Shown: positions 51,227-60,619 of the stretch, piece after piece
Layout of the letters: every line of letters starts with the position of its first letter
Numbering within the stretch: position 1 is the first letter of the stretch
From: Treponema sp.
GTDB taxonomy: Bacteria > Spirochaetota > Spirochaetia > Treponematales > Breznakiellaceae
Direction: 5' to 3'
NCBI GenBank assembly: GCA_031278815.1
Contig: JAITJS010000023.1
Location: forward strand, 1-62,216
DNA: 62,216 nt
Made by a program: the position numbers and the translations under genes
Notes under the pieces: generated by a model
Database searches by the model: none
The model's input: only the letters and a program-made list of their open reading frames with translations
Told to the model about the DNA's origin: nothing

Positions 51227-51357
51227 GTATATTTTGTATTTTTTTGCCTATAAAGGTTCTCCTGCTCAGATTGTTGTTCTGCTTGTAGTAACGGTTGTTT
51301 TCTGTTATGGTGATAAACAGCAAGGAGCATTTGGGTAACTAAAACCTGAGACCACCT

Positions 51358-52197
51358 ATGATAGATTTACATACCCATTCAAGTGCTTCTGACGGCAGTT
51401 TAAGTCCTGCACAGCTTATTGAAAATGCCCGGCAGCAGGGTCTATCGGCGCTCGCTCTGACGGATCATGATACCATTGCGGGCCTAGAAGAGGCAAAACA
51501 GGAAGCACAGAAAAGCACGCTTCAGTTTATTCCAGGAATTGAAATTGAGATAACCTGGGAACCGGGAGAATTTCATCTATTGGGTCTGGGAATCTATCAG
51601 CCTAATTCAGCTTTTTTGGAAGTCCTTGCTGAATTAGCCCGTTTGCGGGAAATGCGAAACCGTAAAATTATCCAACGGATGCAGGAATGGAGTATCCCGG
51701 TTACCTATGAGGATATAGTTTCCCTATCCGGAGGCCATTCCATAGGACGGCCGCATTTTGCCTCCCTCCTAGTAAAACAGGGTATGGTTAAAAATCAAGA
51801 AGAGGCCTTTTCCAGGTATCTTGGGCGGGGAAGACCTTTCTATGTCCCCAAGGAAGGAATGGAATTCCGCCGAGCCGTGCAGGTTATCAAGGAGGCAGGA
51901 GGGATTGCCGTATTAGCCCATCCCATGTCTCTGTATGTTGCTTGGGGCCATCTCCCGGATCTAGTAAAAAATCTCAAGACGCAAGGGTTGAACGGTATTG
52001 AAGCCTGGCACCCCACTGCGAAGGTCCGATCCTGCAAGCGACTTGAGGAACTGGGAAAATCCTTGGGCCTCTATATTACCGCAGGGAGTGATTTCCACGG
52101 CGAAACCCGGCCTGATCGGAAATTGGGCATTACCGCAGGAAATATACAGATCGACGAGGCGGTTTTAGCCGCTATACCAGCCTTGCAGGAGGGTTGA
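51358..52197 (+). CDS. PHP-domain phosphoesterase (TrpH/YciV type)
   Basis: A protein of 279 residues with the four PHP metal-binding motifs: MIDLHTHSSASDGSLSP, LALTDHDTIAGLEEA, FIPGIEIEITW and, near the C-terminus, YITAGSDFHGETRP, plus IAVLAHPMSLY. Relatives are 3',5'-nucleoside bisphosphate phosphatases or 5'-3' RNA exonucleases (RNase AM). It acts in the cytoplasm. ATG 51358 begins the first metal motif. No strong SD is seen. Confidence 0.9.
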   Translation: MIDLHTHSSASDGSLSPAQLIENARQQGLSALALTDHDTIAGLEEAKQEAQKSTLQFIPGIEIEITWEPGEFHLLGLGIYQPNSAFLEVLAELARLREMRNRKIIQRMQEWSIPVTYEDIVSLSGGHSIGRPHFASLLVKQGMVKNQEEAFSRYLGRGRPFYVPKEGMEFRRAVQVIKEAGGIAVLAHPMSLYVAWGHLPDLVKNLKTQGLNGIEAWHPTAKVRSCKRLEELGKSLGLYITAGSDFHGETRPDRKLGITAGNIQIDEAVLAAIPALQEG

Positions 52198-52276
52198 AAC
52201 AACCTCTCGTGTAAATGAGGGGAGAACAAATTGGTTTTTCTCCCTATTTTTTCTATATTTAAAGAGGAGTATTTGT

Positions 52277-52687
52277 ATGTTTACCACTACAGTAAGTCCC
52301 CGATTCGGCGATGTAGACGGCTTGGGGCATATCAATAATACGGTTTTAGCCGTCTGGTTTGAACTGGCACGGAATCCCCTCTTTAGAATTTTTAATCCCA
52401 ACCTGGATATTTCTTTTGAACATTGGCCCCTCATCATGGCCCACACCGAGTATGATTTTGTGGGAGAGCTTTTTTTACCCGACGAGGTGGAGATTCATAC
52501 CTTCATCAGCCATATTGGTACCAAATCTTTTACGATATACCACGAAGCCTGGCAGCACGGTAGGCTCTGCGTCATTGGGAAAGCAATAATCGTGCATTAT
52601 GATTTTACCAAAAGACAAAGCACTCCCCTTCCAGAAGACAAGAAGCTGCTCTTGGCGGAACATCTCCTTAAGCCTGCTGAAGGGTAA
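52277..52687 (+). CDS. Acyl-CoA thioesterase, hotdog fold (4HBT/YbgC type)
   Basis: A protein of 136 residues, typical single-hotdog length. The VSPRFGDVDGLGHINNTVLA motif (with the DxDxxGHxNN-type active-site region) is followed by the long helix VWFELARNPLFRIF and the strand block YDFVGELFLPDEVEIHT. It would hydrolyse acyl-CoA thioesters; substrate unknown. SD GAGGAG upstream. It is convergent with the sigma factor gene. Confidence 0.9.
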   Translation: MFTTTVSPRFGDVDGLGHINNTVLAVWFELARNPLFRIFNPNLDISFEHWPLIMAHTEYDFVGELFLPDEVEIHTFISHIGTKSFTIYHEAWQHGRLCVIGKAIIVHYDFTKRQSTPLPEDKKLLLAEHLLKPAEG

Positions 52688-52703
52688 TGCCTTCGAAGTG
52701 CAG

Positions 52704-53585
52704 CTATGCTACATAACTTTCCAGCAACCGTTGACAATAGGGATGTTGTAGGCGTTTGAGGGCTTTCTTTTCAATTTGACGGATCCGCTCTTTGGTCAGA
52801 TTAAAGTAATCGCCTATTTCTTTTAAAGACATAGGTGCCTTATTCCCTAAGCCAAAGCGAAACCGAATAATTTCCGCTTCCTTGGGATTGAGGGTACGAA
52901 GCACGGTTTCGATATCATCATGGAGCGCGCTGGTTACCGCATGTTCATCGGGGGAACGGTAATGGTCGTCTTCAATAAAATCACCCAACAGAGAGGAATC
53001 TTTATCCGCATAGACCGGGTTTTCCAGAGATATGAGATCCCGGCTAATGTTGACCAGGTCTTCCACATGGGCGGCATCCATATCCAGCAAACGGGCTATT
53101 TCCGTGATCTCTGCTTCTGCACCATGGCCATCCTGGACGAGCTTGCGGGCCTTTTCAATCTGGACCAGTTCATTGGCCCGATTAAGGGGGAGTCGAATCA
53201 TCCGAGACTTTTCACAAATCGCCTTGAGAATGGCCTGACGGATCCACCAGACCGCATAAGAAATGAAATGATACCCTTTATTTACATCGTACCGTTCAAT
53301 GGCATTTAAGAGTCCTATATTGCCTTCACTAATAAGGTCCGATAGGGGGAGTCCCTGTCCCTGATATTTCTTGGCCACATTGACTACAAATCGAAGGTTC
53401 GCACTGGCCAGCTTATCCTGAGCAAGCTTACTGCCCCGAGCCGCAGCCCGGGCGATCTGATCTTCTTCTTCTTTAGTCAGTAAAGGAATCCGGTTAATTT
53501 CTTTTAAATACAAGGAAAGAATATTTTCATCGGAATTACTAGTTCCTGCAAGAGTATTCTTTTTTTTGGTTTTTACGCTTGTCAT
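52704..53585 (-). CDS. RNA polymerase sigma-70-family factor, group 2 type
   Basis: A protein of 293 residues. Region 1.2 (ENILSLYLKEINRIPLLTKE), region 2 (DLISEGNIGLLNAIERYDVNKGYHFISYAVWWIRQAI), region 3, and region 4.2 HTH (SLKEIGDYFNLTKERIRQIE). It lacks the long region 1.1 and non-conserved insert of the primary sigma factor, so it is RpoS-like/group 2. ATG 53585 has GAGGAGG; the frame upstream is not coding. It probably controls a stress or stationary-phase regulon. Confidence 0.92.
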   Translation of the reverse strand: MTSVKTKKKNTLAGTSNSDENILSLYLKEINRIPLLTKEEEDQIARAAARGSKLAQDKLASANLRFVVNVAKKYQGQGLPLSDLISEGNIGLLNAIERYDVNKGYHFISYAVWWIRQAILKAICEKSRMIRLPLNRANELVQIEKARKLVQDGHGAEAEITEIARLLDMDAAHVEDLVNISRDLISLENPVYADKDSSLLGDFIEDDHYRSPDEHAVTSALHDDIETVLRTLNPKEAEIIRFRFGLGNKAPMSLKEIGDYFNLTKERIRQIEKKALKRLQHPYCQRLLESYVA

Positions 53586-53891
53586 TGTTGTACCTCCTCG
53601 TAGCGTGAATTCATATATAATATGCAAAAACCATACCAACTTGTAAAAGAATACCGATTCTATTACATAAAATCGATAATACCTGATAATGGAGGGTATA
53701 ATACCTCACAAAGGAGTCATAGGGGAAGACTTGAGCCTGGTTTTTCCACGAACCCAGCGGCTTGGTTCTATGTTCCAGAGGGTAATCGTTCCATAATGAC
53801 CCGTTTTCTTTAAATTCATTGAAAAGTGTATCAAATTGACTCTCTCTTAGATTCGACTCAATGCACCCCATAGGCAGCACCTCAATAATTC

Positions 53892-53920
53892 TTGACCTTT
53901 AGCAGGATTTTTCGTATATT
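53892..53920 (+). promoter_or_regulatory. groES promoter
   Basis: TTGACC (53892-53897), 17-bp spacer, TATATT (53915-53920); start near 53927, about 45 nt before the ATG. No CIRCE inverted repeat is seen, so HrcA control is not indicated. The rest of 53586-53890 is the sigma factor leader plus an unassigned minus-strand ORF. Confidence 0.7.
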
Positions 53921-53970
53921 CTACCTATCTAAATATTCAACAATTATTATTAAGATAACGGAGGAAACGT

Positions 53971-54237
53971 ATGAAAGTAAAGCCCTTAGCAGACCGGGTA
54001 ATGGTTAAGCTTGAAAAAAATGAAGCTAAGACTGCGGGAGGGATTATTATTCCCGATACCGCCCAAGAAAAAACCCAAACTGGTCTGGTGGTGGAAATTG
54101 GCGATGACAATGAAGTGATCAAGGTAAAGGCGGGTCAGAAGGTGATGTATGATAAGTACGCCGGGACCCAGATAAAAATTGATGGGGTAGAGCATCTGAT
54201 TCTTAAGATGTCGGATATTATCGCCGTTATTGAGTAG
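53971..54237 (+). CDS. groES: Co-chaperonin GroES
   Basis: A protein of 88 residues, slightly shorter than the usual 94-97: VKPLADRVMVKLEKNEAKTA, then the mobile loop AGGIIIPDTAQEKTQTG and VMYDKYAGTQIKIDG. It caps GroEL during folding. GGAGG precedes the ATG. groEL does not follow: a terminator lies 50 nt downstream, so the chaperonin pair is split in this genome. Confidence 0.96.
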   Translation: MKVKPLADRVMVKLEKNEAKTAGGIIIPDTAQEKTQTGLVVEIGDDNEVIKVKAGQKVMYDKYAGTQIKIDGVEHLILKMSDIIAVIE

Positions 54238-54284
54238 CCCTTTGTTGGTAAGCCTTATATCATTTTGATAAGGGCGGCATCCAT

Positions 54285-54314
54285 AAAAACCCGGTTAGCA
54301 TAACCGGGTTTTTT
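54285..54314 (+). terminator. Intrinsic terminator of groES
   Basis: AACCCGGTTA-GCA-TAACCGGGTT, a perfect 10-bp stem flanked by A and T runs, so it could work in both directions. Confidence 0.9.
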
Positions 54315-54356
54315 ATTGTGAGCGCCTGTTTCAAAATGAGGCAGGATTTTCTGTAA

Positions 54357-54385
54357 TTGACAAGTAAAAAGGTATTGCTTACTAT
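54357..54385 (+). promoter_or_regulatory. Promoter of the envelope-protein cluster
   Basis: TTGACA (54357-54362), 17-bp spacer, TACTAT (54380-54385). A leader of about 155 nt precedes the lipoprotein gene at 54549. Confidence 0.6.
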
Positions 54386-54548
54386 GGTAATAAGTAAAAA
54401 AGCATTGAGGCCGTTTCAAAATTTCAGTTTTTGGAATAAGCTCAATTAACCCTAGGTTTCCTCTGTCTTTGGGCAGAAGGATGTAAACGATTCTGGTGAG
54501 AGAGCGCCTGTTGTGGGTATGACTTGGCCTTTTGAAGAGAGTTATTAT

Positions 54549-56237
54549 ATGACAAAGAAAGCAGTGTGGTTATGGTTGGCGCTGGTTGGTACGGGGATAA
54601 ATTCCTGTACCTCTCCTCTGGAACAGATGCCTGAAAAGGTGGTGATTACTGCAGACCCCACAATACGCCTGCCTTTGGGAGACCCCTTGAAAGGGAATAC
54701 TTCCCTTGGGGAAGAGCTGAAAAAGGCCCTGGATATAGATGCTAAGAGCATGGGCCTTGAGCAGCTCTATGACTACACGGATCCCGGGGCGCCTCAAGAC
54801 CGAAAGTTTCTCTTGTATCAGGAGCTTGTAAAGCAGGAGATTGACCTGAAGGACTATAAAACTGTCCTCCAGGTAGAGTCCGATGACCTTCAGGGGCTTC
54901 CCAATACGGTAAATTTTAAGCAATACTTGCCGTCTGTCCTTCCTTCCCTGCCTGCCATCCTTCCGGCTATAGATATAACCCTCAACGGGACCGTTACCCT
55001 TGCCAATGCTAATATCCAGGAGATACAGGGAGATAATTCCGGCTTGAGCCTGGTTTGCAAGGGCAGCAAAACCATACCCAACGCTATTAGGGTGCAATCC
55101 GAGGCTTTAAACTTGGATCAGACTAAGGAACAGGGGGACGTTGTATTCGGCCCGCTGATGACCTTTATGGGTGATGCATTTATCCTTGAGCAGCAAGATG
55201 GGAAGATAACGATTGACATCGAGATTACCATGACCTTTACGAAGATTGTGGATACCAACGACATTGGGATTACCCCGGGCTTCATATTCAACTGGACCCA
55301 GGTAAAACTGGATCTCAGCGAGGATATTGGGGAGGATGACCTTACTGGTTCGTATCCCGATACAGAGGAGAAGCCCATTACGCTCAAGGACTTAAAGGAG
55401 TCTCTGTTTCAGGGTAAACTCCAGTTTCAGGAGATTCCCCTCTATATGTATGTGAGCGGGCCTGAACAGTGGTTCGAAAATGAAAACATCGTTATGAACC
55501 TTAAGGTTTTCTATACAGTAGAAGCAGGGGAAGCGTCAACCGAACCATTACACGATGGTCCCATAGGGGCGGTCTCCCTTCCGGTCATAAACCCTTCGGG
55601 ACAAAGCTATGGGCCAAAAACAAGTATCTCCCACCTGCCCTCCTCTATCTCCGGGAACTTGGCGTCGGTGTTTAACCAATACCCGGTGGAGCTTGGGTTT
55701 ACCTACGAGATGCGTATACAGCGCTATATCATCACCCCTGCCATGTTGAACGCAGATACCCTTACCTTTGAAGCTGCTATTGCCCTTATTCTGCCCCTGG
55801 CCTTTACCGTAAAGGAAGCTATTAATCTTGCACAGGATATGCAAGACTTTTCAATGCCGGATTTCGGGGATAAGGATCTGCTGGGACGGAAAGACGCCGA
55901 CGAGAGCAGCCAGGCTTTTGACTTCATCAAAGGGATCCGTTTAGCTATTGAAGTGGATAATAGGCTTGGCCTTGATGGAGCGATTACGCTCTATGCCAAT
56001 AAGATCCTCCAGGAAACTGGGGGAGCCCCCTTAGGAACCCTGGGCTTACAGGGAGCCTCCTCCCTAGAACTTACCCAGGAGGATCTCCGCGGAACCTGGC
56101 CCTTTAGCCCTGCCTTTGATATACGCATCCCTGCAGATACGGAGCTGAAGATTAAACGTACCATCGACGATAACCCCTTTGGGCTTACGCTTACGATATG
56201 GGTAGAGGGCGCTATCAATCAAGAAATCAGTCTATAA
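54549..56237 (+). CDS. Large predicted lipoprotein, function unknown
   Basis: A protein of 562 residues. The signal TKKAVWLWLALVGTGINSC has a relaxed spirochaetal lipobox (I-N-S-C, Cys20). The mature part is acidic, beta-rich and without recognised domain; runs such as IDITLNGTVTLANANIQEIQ suggest repeated beta strands. ATG 54549 starts the signal peptide; the frame extends upstream without one. It is 9 nt before the next gene, itself an outer-membrane candidate, so the two may form an envelope complex. Confidence 0.75.
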   Translation: MTKKAVWLWLALVGTGINSCTSPLEQMPEKVVITADPTIRLPLGDPLKGNTSLGEELKKALDIDAKSMGLEQLYDYTDPGAPQDRKFLLYQELVKQEIDLKDYKTVLQVESDDLQGLPNTVNFKQYLPSVLPSLPAILPAIDITLNGTVTLANANIQEIQGDNSGLSLVCKGSKTIPNAIRVQSEALNLDQTKEQGDVVFGPLMTFMGDAFILEQQDGKITIDIEITMTFTKIVDTNDIGITPGFIFNWTQVKLDLSEDIGEDDLTGSYPDTEEKPITLKDLKESLFQGKLQFQEIPLYMYVSGPEQWFENENIVMNLKVFYTVEAGEASTEPLHDGPIGAVSLPVINPSGQSYGPKTSISHLPSSISGNLASVFNQYPVELGFTYEMRIQRYIITPAMLNADTLTFEAAIALILPLAFTVKEAINLAQDMQDFSMPDFGDKDLLGRKDADESSQAFDFIKGIRLAIEVDNRLGLDGAITLYANKILQETGGAPLGTLGLQGASSLELTQEDLRGTWPFSPAFDIRIPADTELKIKRTIDDNPFGLTLTIWVEGAINQEISL

Positions 56238-56246
56238 GGAAGATAC

Positions 56247-57464
56247 ATGAAAAAAAGCATGGGTATTGTGCTTGTGGTCTTGAGTCTTAGTTCCCTCTGG
56301 GCTGAAAAGCCCCGGCGGTATGTGGAGGCAGGCTTTACGCTTGGGGCAGGCTTCGCCAATAACTACCTGAAATACGAGGATTTCTTTAATGACGAGCATA
56401 GCATCCGTATCAATTTTAACCAGATGGGGCGCTATGATTTTAACCTGGTATCGGATGTGGCGGCCCAAACCTTCTTTACCGTAAGCGGCGAACGCTTTTC
56501 CGTCGGGGTCTTTGCCGGCCTTGAAGGGATGTTTTACGGGAGCATCTCCAAACAGCTCTTTCAGCTCTTAAGTAATGGGAATACGAGCCGCTATTCAAAG
56601 GCGGAATTCGCCTTTGGGGGCGCTGTCTTTGCGGATACCGGGATAAACGTTGAGACTCAACTGGGAAACCTGCGCCTGCGTATAAGTCCTGCAGTATTTC
56701 TGCCCTTGGTCTATATCCCCAAACCCAAGAAAACGGCCTTAACCATTAAGACCGGTGAAGATACCATGAGTATCACCGGCAATGTGGCCTTGGATATATA
56801 CAGCCCGGTGAAGCTCGGGAGCGGTGGGGATATCAGTGTTGATATGAGCGGTCTCTCCCAAGTCACGGATTCCGGGGCCTTGGGTTTTGACCTTACCCTG
56901 GGAGCGGAATACCCCTTAGCCTCGATTCTGGATGCAGGCATCCTAGTGAGCCATATTCCTGTGGCGCTTTCCCGTTTAACCCATCAGGCGAAGATGCAGG
57001 CGGATTTTGGCTTCAACGACCAAGGCTCAGAAGCAGCTTTGCTGGACCAACTCAAGGAGGGCAACATAGATGATATACTCCAGATAGGGGATCCTGAGTT
57101 TTCCTTTTCCCGCGGGGTGTTTTACGTATCCCGGCCCATGCGCTTTGATCTGTATAGCCGCATTAAGTTTATAGGGAACTTTTTGGTTCTCCGCCCTCAG
57201 GTGGGAATATCCTTGTTTACCCCCTATGGGGATATTCCCTGTTTTAATGTGGGGGTGGAGGGACAGATCAATCTTTGGAGGTTATTACAGGTGAGCGTCG
57301 GTTCTGGGTATGAAGAGTTGGTATGGAAACATCGGCTTGGATTGATCCTGAATCTGCGGGTCTTGCAGCTTGACCTGGGGGTGTCCACCCAGAGCCAGGA
57401 GTTTACCCGTAGCTTCGCGTTGAGCGGCCTGGGTATATCCGTGGGCGTGCATATCGGGTTCTAG
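56247..57464 (+). CDS. Predicted outer-membrane beta-barrel protein 1
   Basis: A protein of 405 residues with an N-terminal signal (SMGIVLVVLSLSSLWA, cleavage after AWA-type site). Alternating amphipathic strands with aromatic girdles include RYVEAGFTLGAGFANNYLKY and LVLRPQVGISLFTPYG, and the C-terminal strand LGISVGVHIGF ends in Phe, as barrel substrates of BamA do. No enzymatic motif. It lies between the lipoprotein and a second barrel. Possibly a porin or adhesin-like protein; function unknown. Confidence 0.7.
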   Translation: MKKSMGIVLVVLSLSSLWAEKPRRYVEAGFTLGAGFANNYLKYEDFFNDEHSIRINFNQMGRYDFNLVSDVAAQTFFTVSGERFSVGVFAGLEGMFYGSISKQLFQLLSNGNTSRYSKAEFAFGGAVFADTGINVETQLGNLRLRISPAVFLPLVYIPKPKKTALTIKTGEDTMSITGNVALDIYSPVKLGSGGDISVDMSGLSQVTDSGALGFDLTLGAEYPLASILDAGILVSHIPVALSRLTHQAKMQADFGFNDQGSEAALLDQLKEGNIDDILQIGDPEFSFSRGVFYVSRPMRFDLYSRIKFIGNFLVLRPQVGISLFTPYGDIPCFNVGVEGQINLWRLLQVSVGSGYEELVWKHRLGLILNLRVLQLDLGVSTQSQEFTRSFALSGLGISVGVHIGF

Positions 57465-57545
57465 CCTAGGTCAGGGGATGCGGTATTTTTTCCCAGAGCA
57501 TGGGAGGAGTAATAATTTTATACAAAGGAGTGTTAGAAAATTCGT

Positions 57546-59162
57546 ATGAAAACATCGTATCGGAAATTGGGATGGTGTGGAAAAGGTCTAATCGTGGCAG
57601 TGGTGTTGGGTGTTACGGGAATTCCCGCGGTACAGGGTGAAGATATCCCTACTCCCTGGTATGTACCGGAATCGGGAACCTCCAAGGCTACCTTGGGGGC
57701 CCTTACTAATGATATAGATAATTTTATGTCGGTGCACGCGTTTCGGGATGTGCAAATCCCTACGTTTATGGGCTTTCTGGGTATAGACGGCAATGGGCTT
57801 AATCTGGGGTATGCCCAGAATATAGGCCCCCTCTATATCGGGATATGTTATGGGGGAAGCCTCGTGGACGATCTGTACCGCCGGTTTACCAACCAAGATA
57901 CCAACAGCGTGTTGAAACGGGATACGGAAACGACGACGAATTCGGAGGATGGCGAACCCAAAATAGACACGAAGCACGACATTGTGAACCCGGAGGGGGA
58001 CATTGTTCCGGGAACGGTAATCAGTAAGAATGACGTGAGCGTGCTTTTGGGATTCGGGAATGTCGGCTTGAAGCTGGGGTTTTCCCAGTACCTCCAGGGA
58101 ACCTACGATCCTGCCTATGATTCCAAGTATCGTGAGTTGTTCTATAATCCCTATCCCCCTTATAATATACTGGCAGAACCGATGGGCAAGTCCACCCGTA
58201 TGCAGATTACTCAGGAATTCATAAGCGGCTTAAGACCCTATCTGGAAATAGGGGGGAAGGTCAACGCCGGTTCCTTCATGCTGAAGCCTTCACTGCGGGC
58301 CGGGTTTGATATTCATCAATACAGCCGGAAGACCCCGGAGACTTCCTTTATTTTTACTGACCCTACTGGGACTGCTGATGTTAACGGAACGCTTCATTAT
58401 ATCTTCAATAACGATACGAGTATCTTGGGGGACTATATGGAACCTTCCGCGGGGCTGACCCTGGGATTTGATTTCACCCAGGACCCTAGAATCCGAACAG
58501 AGCTTGCCTTAGACTATGACATGGCGTTTCGGTTATATTCGAATAATAAGAAAGATAAGGTGATTGAGACTGCCTATACAGAACTCGTAAACCAGGTGGA
58601 CCAAAGCCAGTCAATTTCAGGAACGGAAGAGATTACTGAAATCACCAAGTTTTATCTTACCAACCATATTGTCCCTACCTTTAAGTTCAGCAGTGATATG
58701 GGTGATCGCTTAACGGTGGGTTTAGTCTTTGGGATAAACATTGATTTTAATATCTTTAAGGATACAGCAGTGTCCTATAACTCAGAAATACCGGATACCT
58801 TAAATGAAGAGGCGGAATCCAATACCCAGCTTTTTGCGGTGCTTCCCAAACTGGGACTGGGATTGAGTCTCAAGCTGATTCCCGATCATTTCTTCGTCAA
58901 TGTGGGCGTGGGTATCAACGTGCTTAAATATGAAGATAAAACCGTGGTTGCCCCTGAGCCTGATCCCAAGGATTCCAACAAGCAGATACAGACGACTACC
59001 GTAAGCAAAACCGTAACCTTGCCTTCCACGAATCTTGGGGCGGGTTTAACTTTTTATTTCAATCAGAATGTTGCGGCGGATCTGTTGATAATGGCATCCG
59101 GGCTGGGCGCGGATGTTTCGGATCTCCTGAAATTTAACTTCTTGGTGACTATGAAATACTAA
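57546..59162 (+). CDS. Predicted outer-membrane beta-barrel protein 2
   Basis: A protein of 538 residues with an N-terminal signal (GLIVAVVLGVTGIPAVQG). The mature domain has many amphipathic strands (LGYAQNIGPLYIGICYGGSL; VLLGFGNVGLKLGFSQYLQG) and ends LLKFNFLVTMKY with aromatic Tyr. A hydrophilic Thr/Asp/Lys-rich loop lies near residues 115-155. AAAGGAG lies upstream of the ATG. It shares an arrangement with barrel 1 but little direct sequence similarity. Function unknown. Confidence 0.7.
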   Translation: MKTSYRKLGWCGKGLIVAVVLGVTGIPAVQGEDIPTPWYVPESGTSKATLGALTNDIDNFMSVHAFRDVQIPTFMGFLGIDGNGLNLGYAQNIGPLYIGICYGGSLVDDLYRRFTNQDTNSVLKRDTETTTNSEDGEPKIDTKHDIVNPEGDIVPGTVISKNDVSVLLGFGNVGLKLGFSQYLQGTYDPAYDSKYRELFYNPYPPYNILAEPMGKSTRMQITQEFISGLRPYLEIGGKVNAGSFMLKPSLRAGFDIHQYSRKTPETSFIFTDPTGTADVNGTLHYIFNNDTSILGDYMEPSAGLTLGFDFTQDPRIRTELALDYDMAFRLYSNNKKDKVIETAYTELVNQVDQSQSISGTEEITEITKFYLTNHIVPTFKFSSDMGDRLTVGLVFGINIDFNIFKDTAVSYNSEIPDTLNEEAESNTQLFAVLPKLGLGLSLKLIPDHFFVNVGVGINVLKYEDKTVVAPEPDPKDSNKQIQTTTVSKTVTLPSTNLGAGLTFYFNQNVAADLLIMASGLGADVSDLLKFNFLVTMKY

Positions 59163-59201
59163 ACCAAGAAGGCGGCAGGGCCGCAGATCTAAGGGTGAGC
59201 T

Positions 59202-60533
59202 ATGAAAAGAGGTATTATCAGTAAGGCATTAACAGGTACGATGGTTCTTTTACTGGCGGGAGGCTGTAACACAGTCTATGAATGGTGGGACGTCTCATCA
59301 GAATTGAAGCCGCAGGAGCCGGTAGTTCCCGCAAATCCCCCGGCAGCAGAACCTCCTCCACGTACAAACTCTGATTCAGCTGCAGCAGTAGCTCACCCAG
59401 TTTCTGTTGTCCCTGCTGAATTGATTGCAGCCCCACAAGTTGCGGTTGGTCCTTCTTCGGAGTCTAAGTCACTGCCCCCTGCGGTTGCGCCGGTTCCTGT
59501 AAACTCAGAAGGCAGGGAAGAAGCAGGGTTTGCACAGGCCAAAGAAGCGGAAGACGCCCTGGCCCGGGCGAAGGAACGGCTTGACTGGGCCACCGGGATC
59601 GGTGCGCGGAACCAGTTCCCCACACCCTATACCAAGGCAACGGCCGCGTACGACACTGCGGTTAAGGCGAAGCGCGCAGAGAACTGGCAAGAAACCAAGG
59701 GTCAGGCTGGAATTACCGTGGCAGCAGTAGCAGAGATTGAAGCGCTCCTGGCTGCCTTTCAAGCAAGGGAAGCGGAAGACGCCCTGGCCCGGGCGAAGGA
59801 GCGGCTTGACTGGGTCACCGGGATCGGCGCTAAAAATCAGTTCCCCGTATCTTATACCCAGGCAACGAGCGCCTACAGTACTGCGGTTAAAGCGAAAAGT
59901 GCACAGAACTGGCACGATACGGTAAGCGCATCCCAGGCCACGGTGGCGGCGGTGGCGGAAATCGAATCCCTCTTGGCTGCCCTACAAGCAAGGGAAGCGG
60001 AAGACGCCTTGGCCCGGGCGAAAGAGCGGCTTGACTGGGTCACCGGGATCGGCGCTCAAACCCAGTTTCCCACACCCTATATGAAGGCAAGTATCGCCTA
60101 CAGTACTGCGATTAAAGCGAAAACCGCAAAGAACTGGCAAGATACCAAGGTTGCGGCTAACATTACCGTAGCGGCGGTAGCGGAAATCGAATCCCTCCTG
60201 GCTGCCCTACAAGCCAAGGAAGCGGAAGATGCCCGTAAAGTAGCGGAAACAGATACCCGGTTCATCCCTTCTATAGAACCGCGGAATCTGATAAGCCCAA
60301 TTCCAGAAAAGCCGGTCAAGCCGATGGGCATAGTGCCATTGAAGAGGGAACCTCCCGCTGCTGGATCGTATATAGTAAAACCTGGAGATAGTTACTGGGC
60401 TATTGCCAGTCAAATTTATGGGGATGCTAAACAATGGAAGCTTTTATATGAAACCAATAAACATACCATGAAAACCCCTGATAACCCTCACCTGATCTTT
60501 CCTGGTATGGTCCTTACTATTCCCTCAATGTAG
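59202..60533 (+). CDS. LysM lipoprotein with three 75-residue repeats
   Basis: A protein of 443 residues. Lipoprotein signal MVLLLAGGCN, then a Pro/Ala-rich linker (to about residue 110), then three tandem 75-residue units each starting EAEDALARAKERLDW and containing TAVKAK and TVAAVAEIE. A fragment of a fourth unit follows (EAEDARKVAE), then a linker, then a C-terminal LysM (SYIVKPGDSYWAIASQIYGD to PGMVLTIPS). The helical repeats probably form an extended spacer that displays or anchors the protein at peptidoglycan through LysM. Confidence 0.85.
   Translation: MKRGIISKALTGTMVLLLAGGCNTVYEWWDVSSELKPQEPVVPANPPAAEPPPRTNSDSAAAVAHPVSVVPAELIAAPQVAVGPSSESKSLPPAVAPVPVNSEGREEAGFAQAKEAEDALARAKERLDWATGIGARNQFPTPYTKATAAYDTAVKAKRAENWQETKGQAGITVAAVAEIEALLAAFQAREAEDALARAKERLDWVTGIGAKNQFPVSYTQATSAYSTAVKAKSAQNWHDTVSASQATVAAVAEIESLLAALQAREAEDALARAKERLDWVTGIGAQTQFPTPYMKASIAYSTAIKAKTAKNWQDTKVAANITVAAVAEIESLLAALQAKEAEDARKVAETDTRFIPSIEPRNLISPIPEKPVKPMGIVPLKREPPAAGSYIVKPGDSYWAIASQIYGDAKQWKLLYETNKHTMKTPDNPHLIFPGMVLTIPSM
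59544..60218 (+). repeat. Tandem 225-bp coding repeats (3 units plus partial fourth)
   Basis: Unit starts at 59544, 59769 and 59994, with a partial fourth from 60219, exactly 225 bp (75 codons) apart. The DNA is strongly conserved at the start of each unit and more diverged in the middle. The exact period permits unit gain or loss by recombination without frameshift. Confidence 0.9.
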
Positions 60534-60579
60534 AGGATAGCAGCCGCCGGGCCGTGGATGCGTAGCCTTAACGGAGCCG

Positions 60580-60612
60580 GCAGGAAAAGCTCTCCGCGCG
60601 GTGAGTTCCTGC
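60580..60612. terminator. Bidirectional hairpin between convergent genes
   Basis: GCAGGAA (60580-60586) pairs with TTCCTGC (60606-60612), enclosing a CTC...GAG and CCGCGCGG core. It lies between the LysM gene and the chemoreceptor, whose 3' ends face each other. Confidence 0.55.
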
Positions 60613-60619
60613 TGACTCT

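Noticed and set aside
53611..53880. 89-residue minus-strand ORF upstream of the sigma factor gene
   Set aside because: No RBS or recognisable motif, and it overlaps the sigma factor leader. It may be a remnant but cannot be supported.
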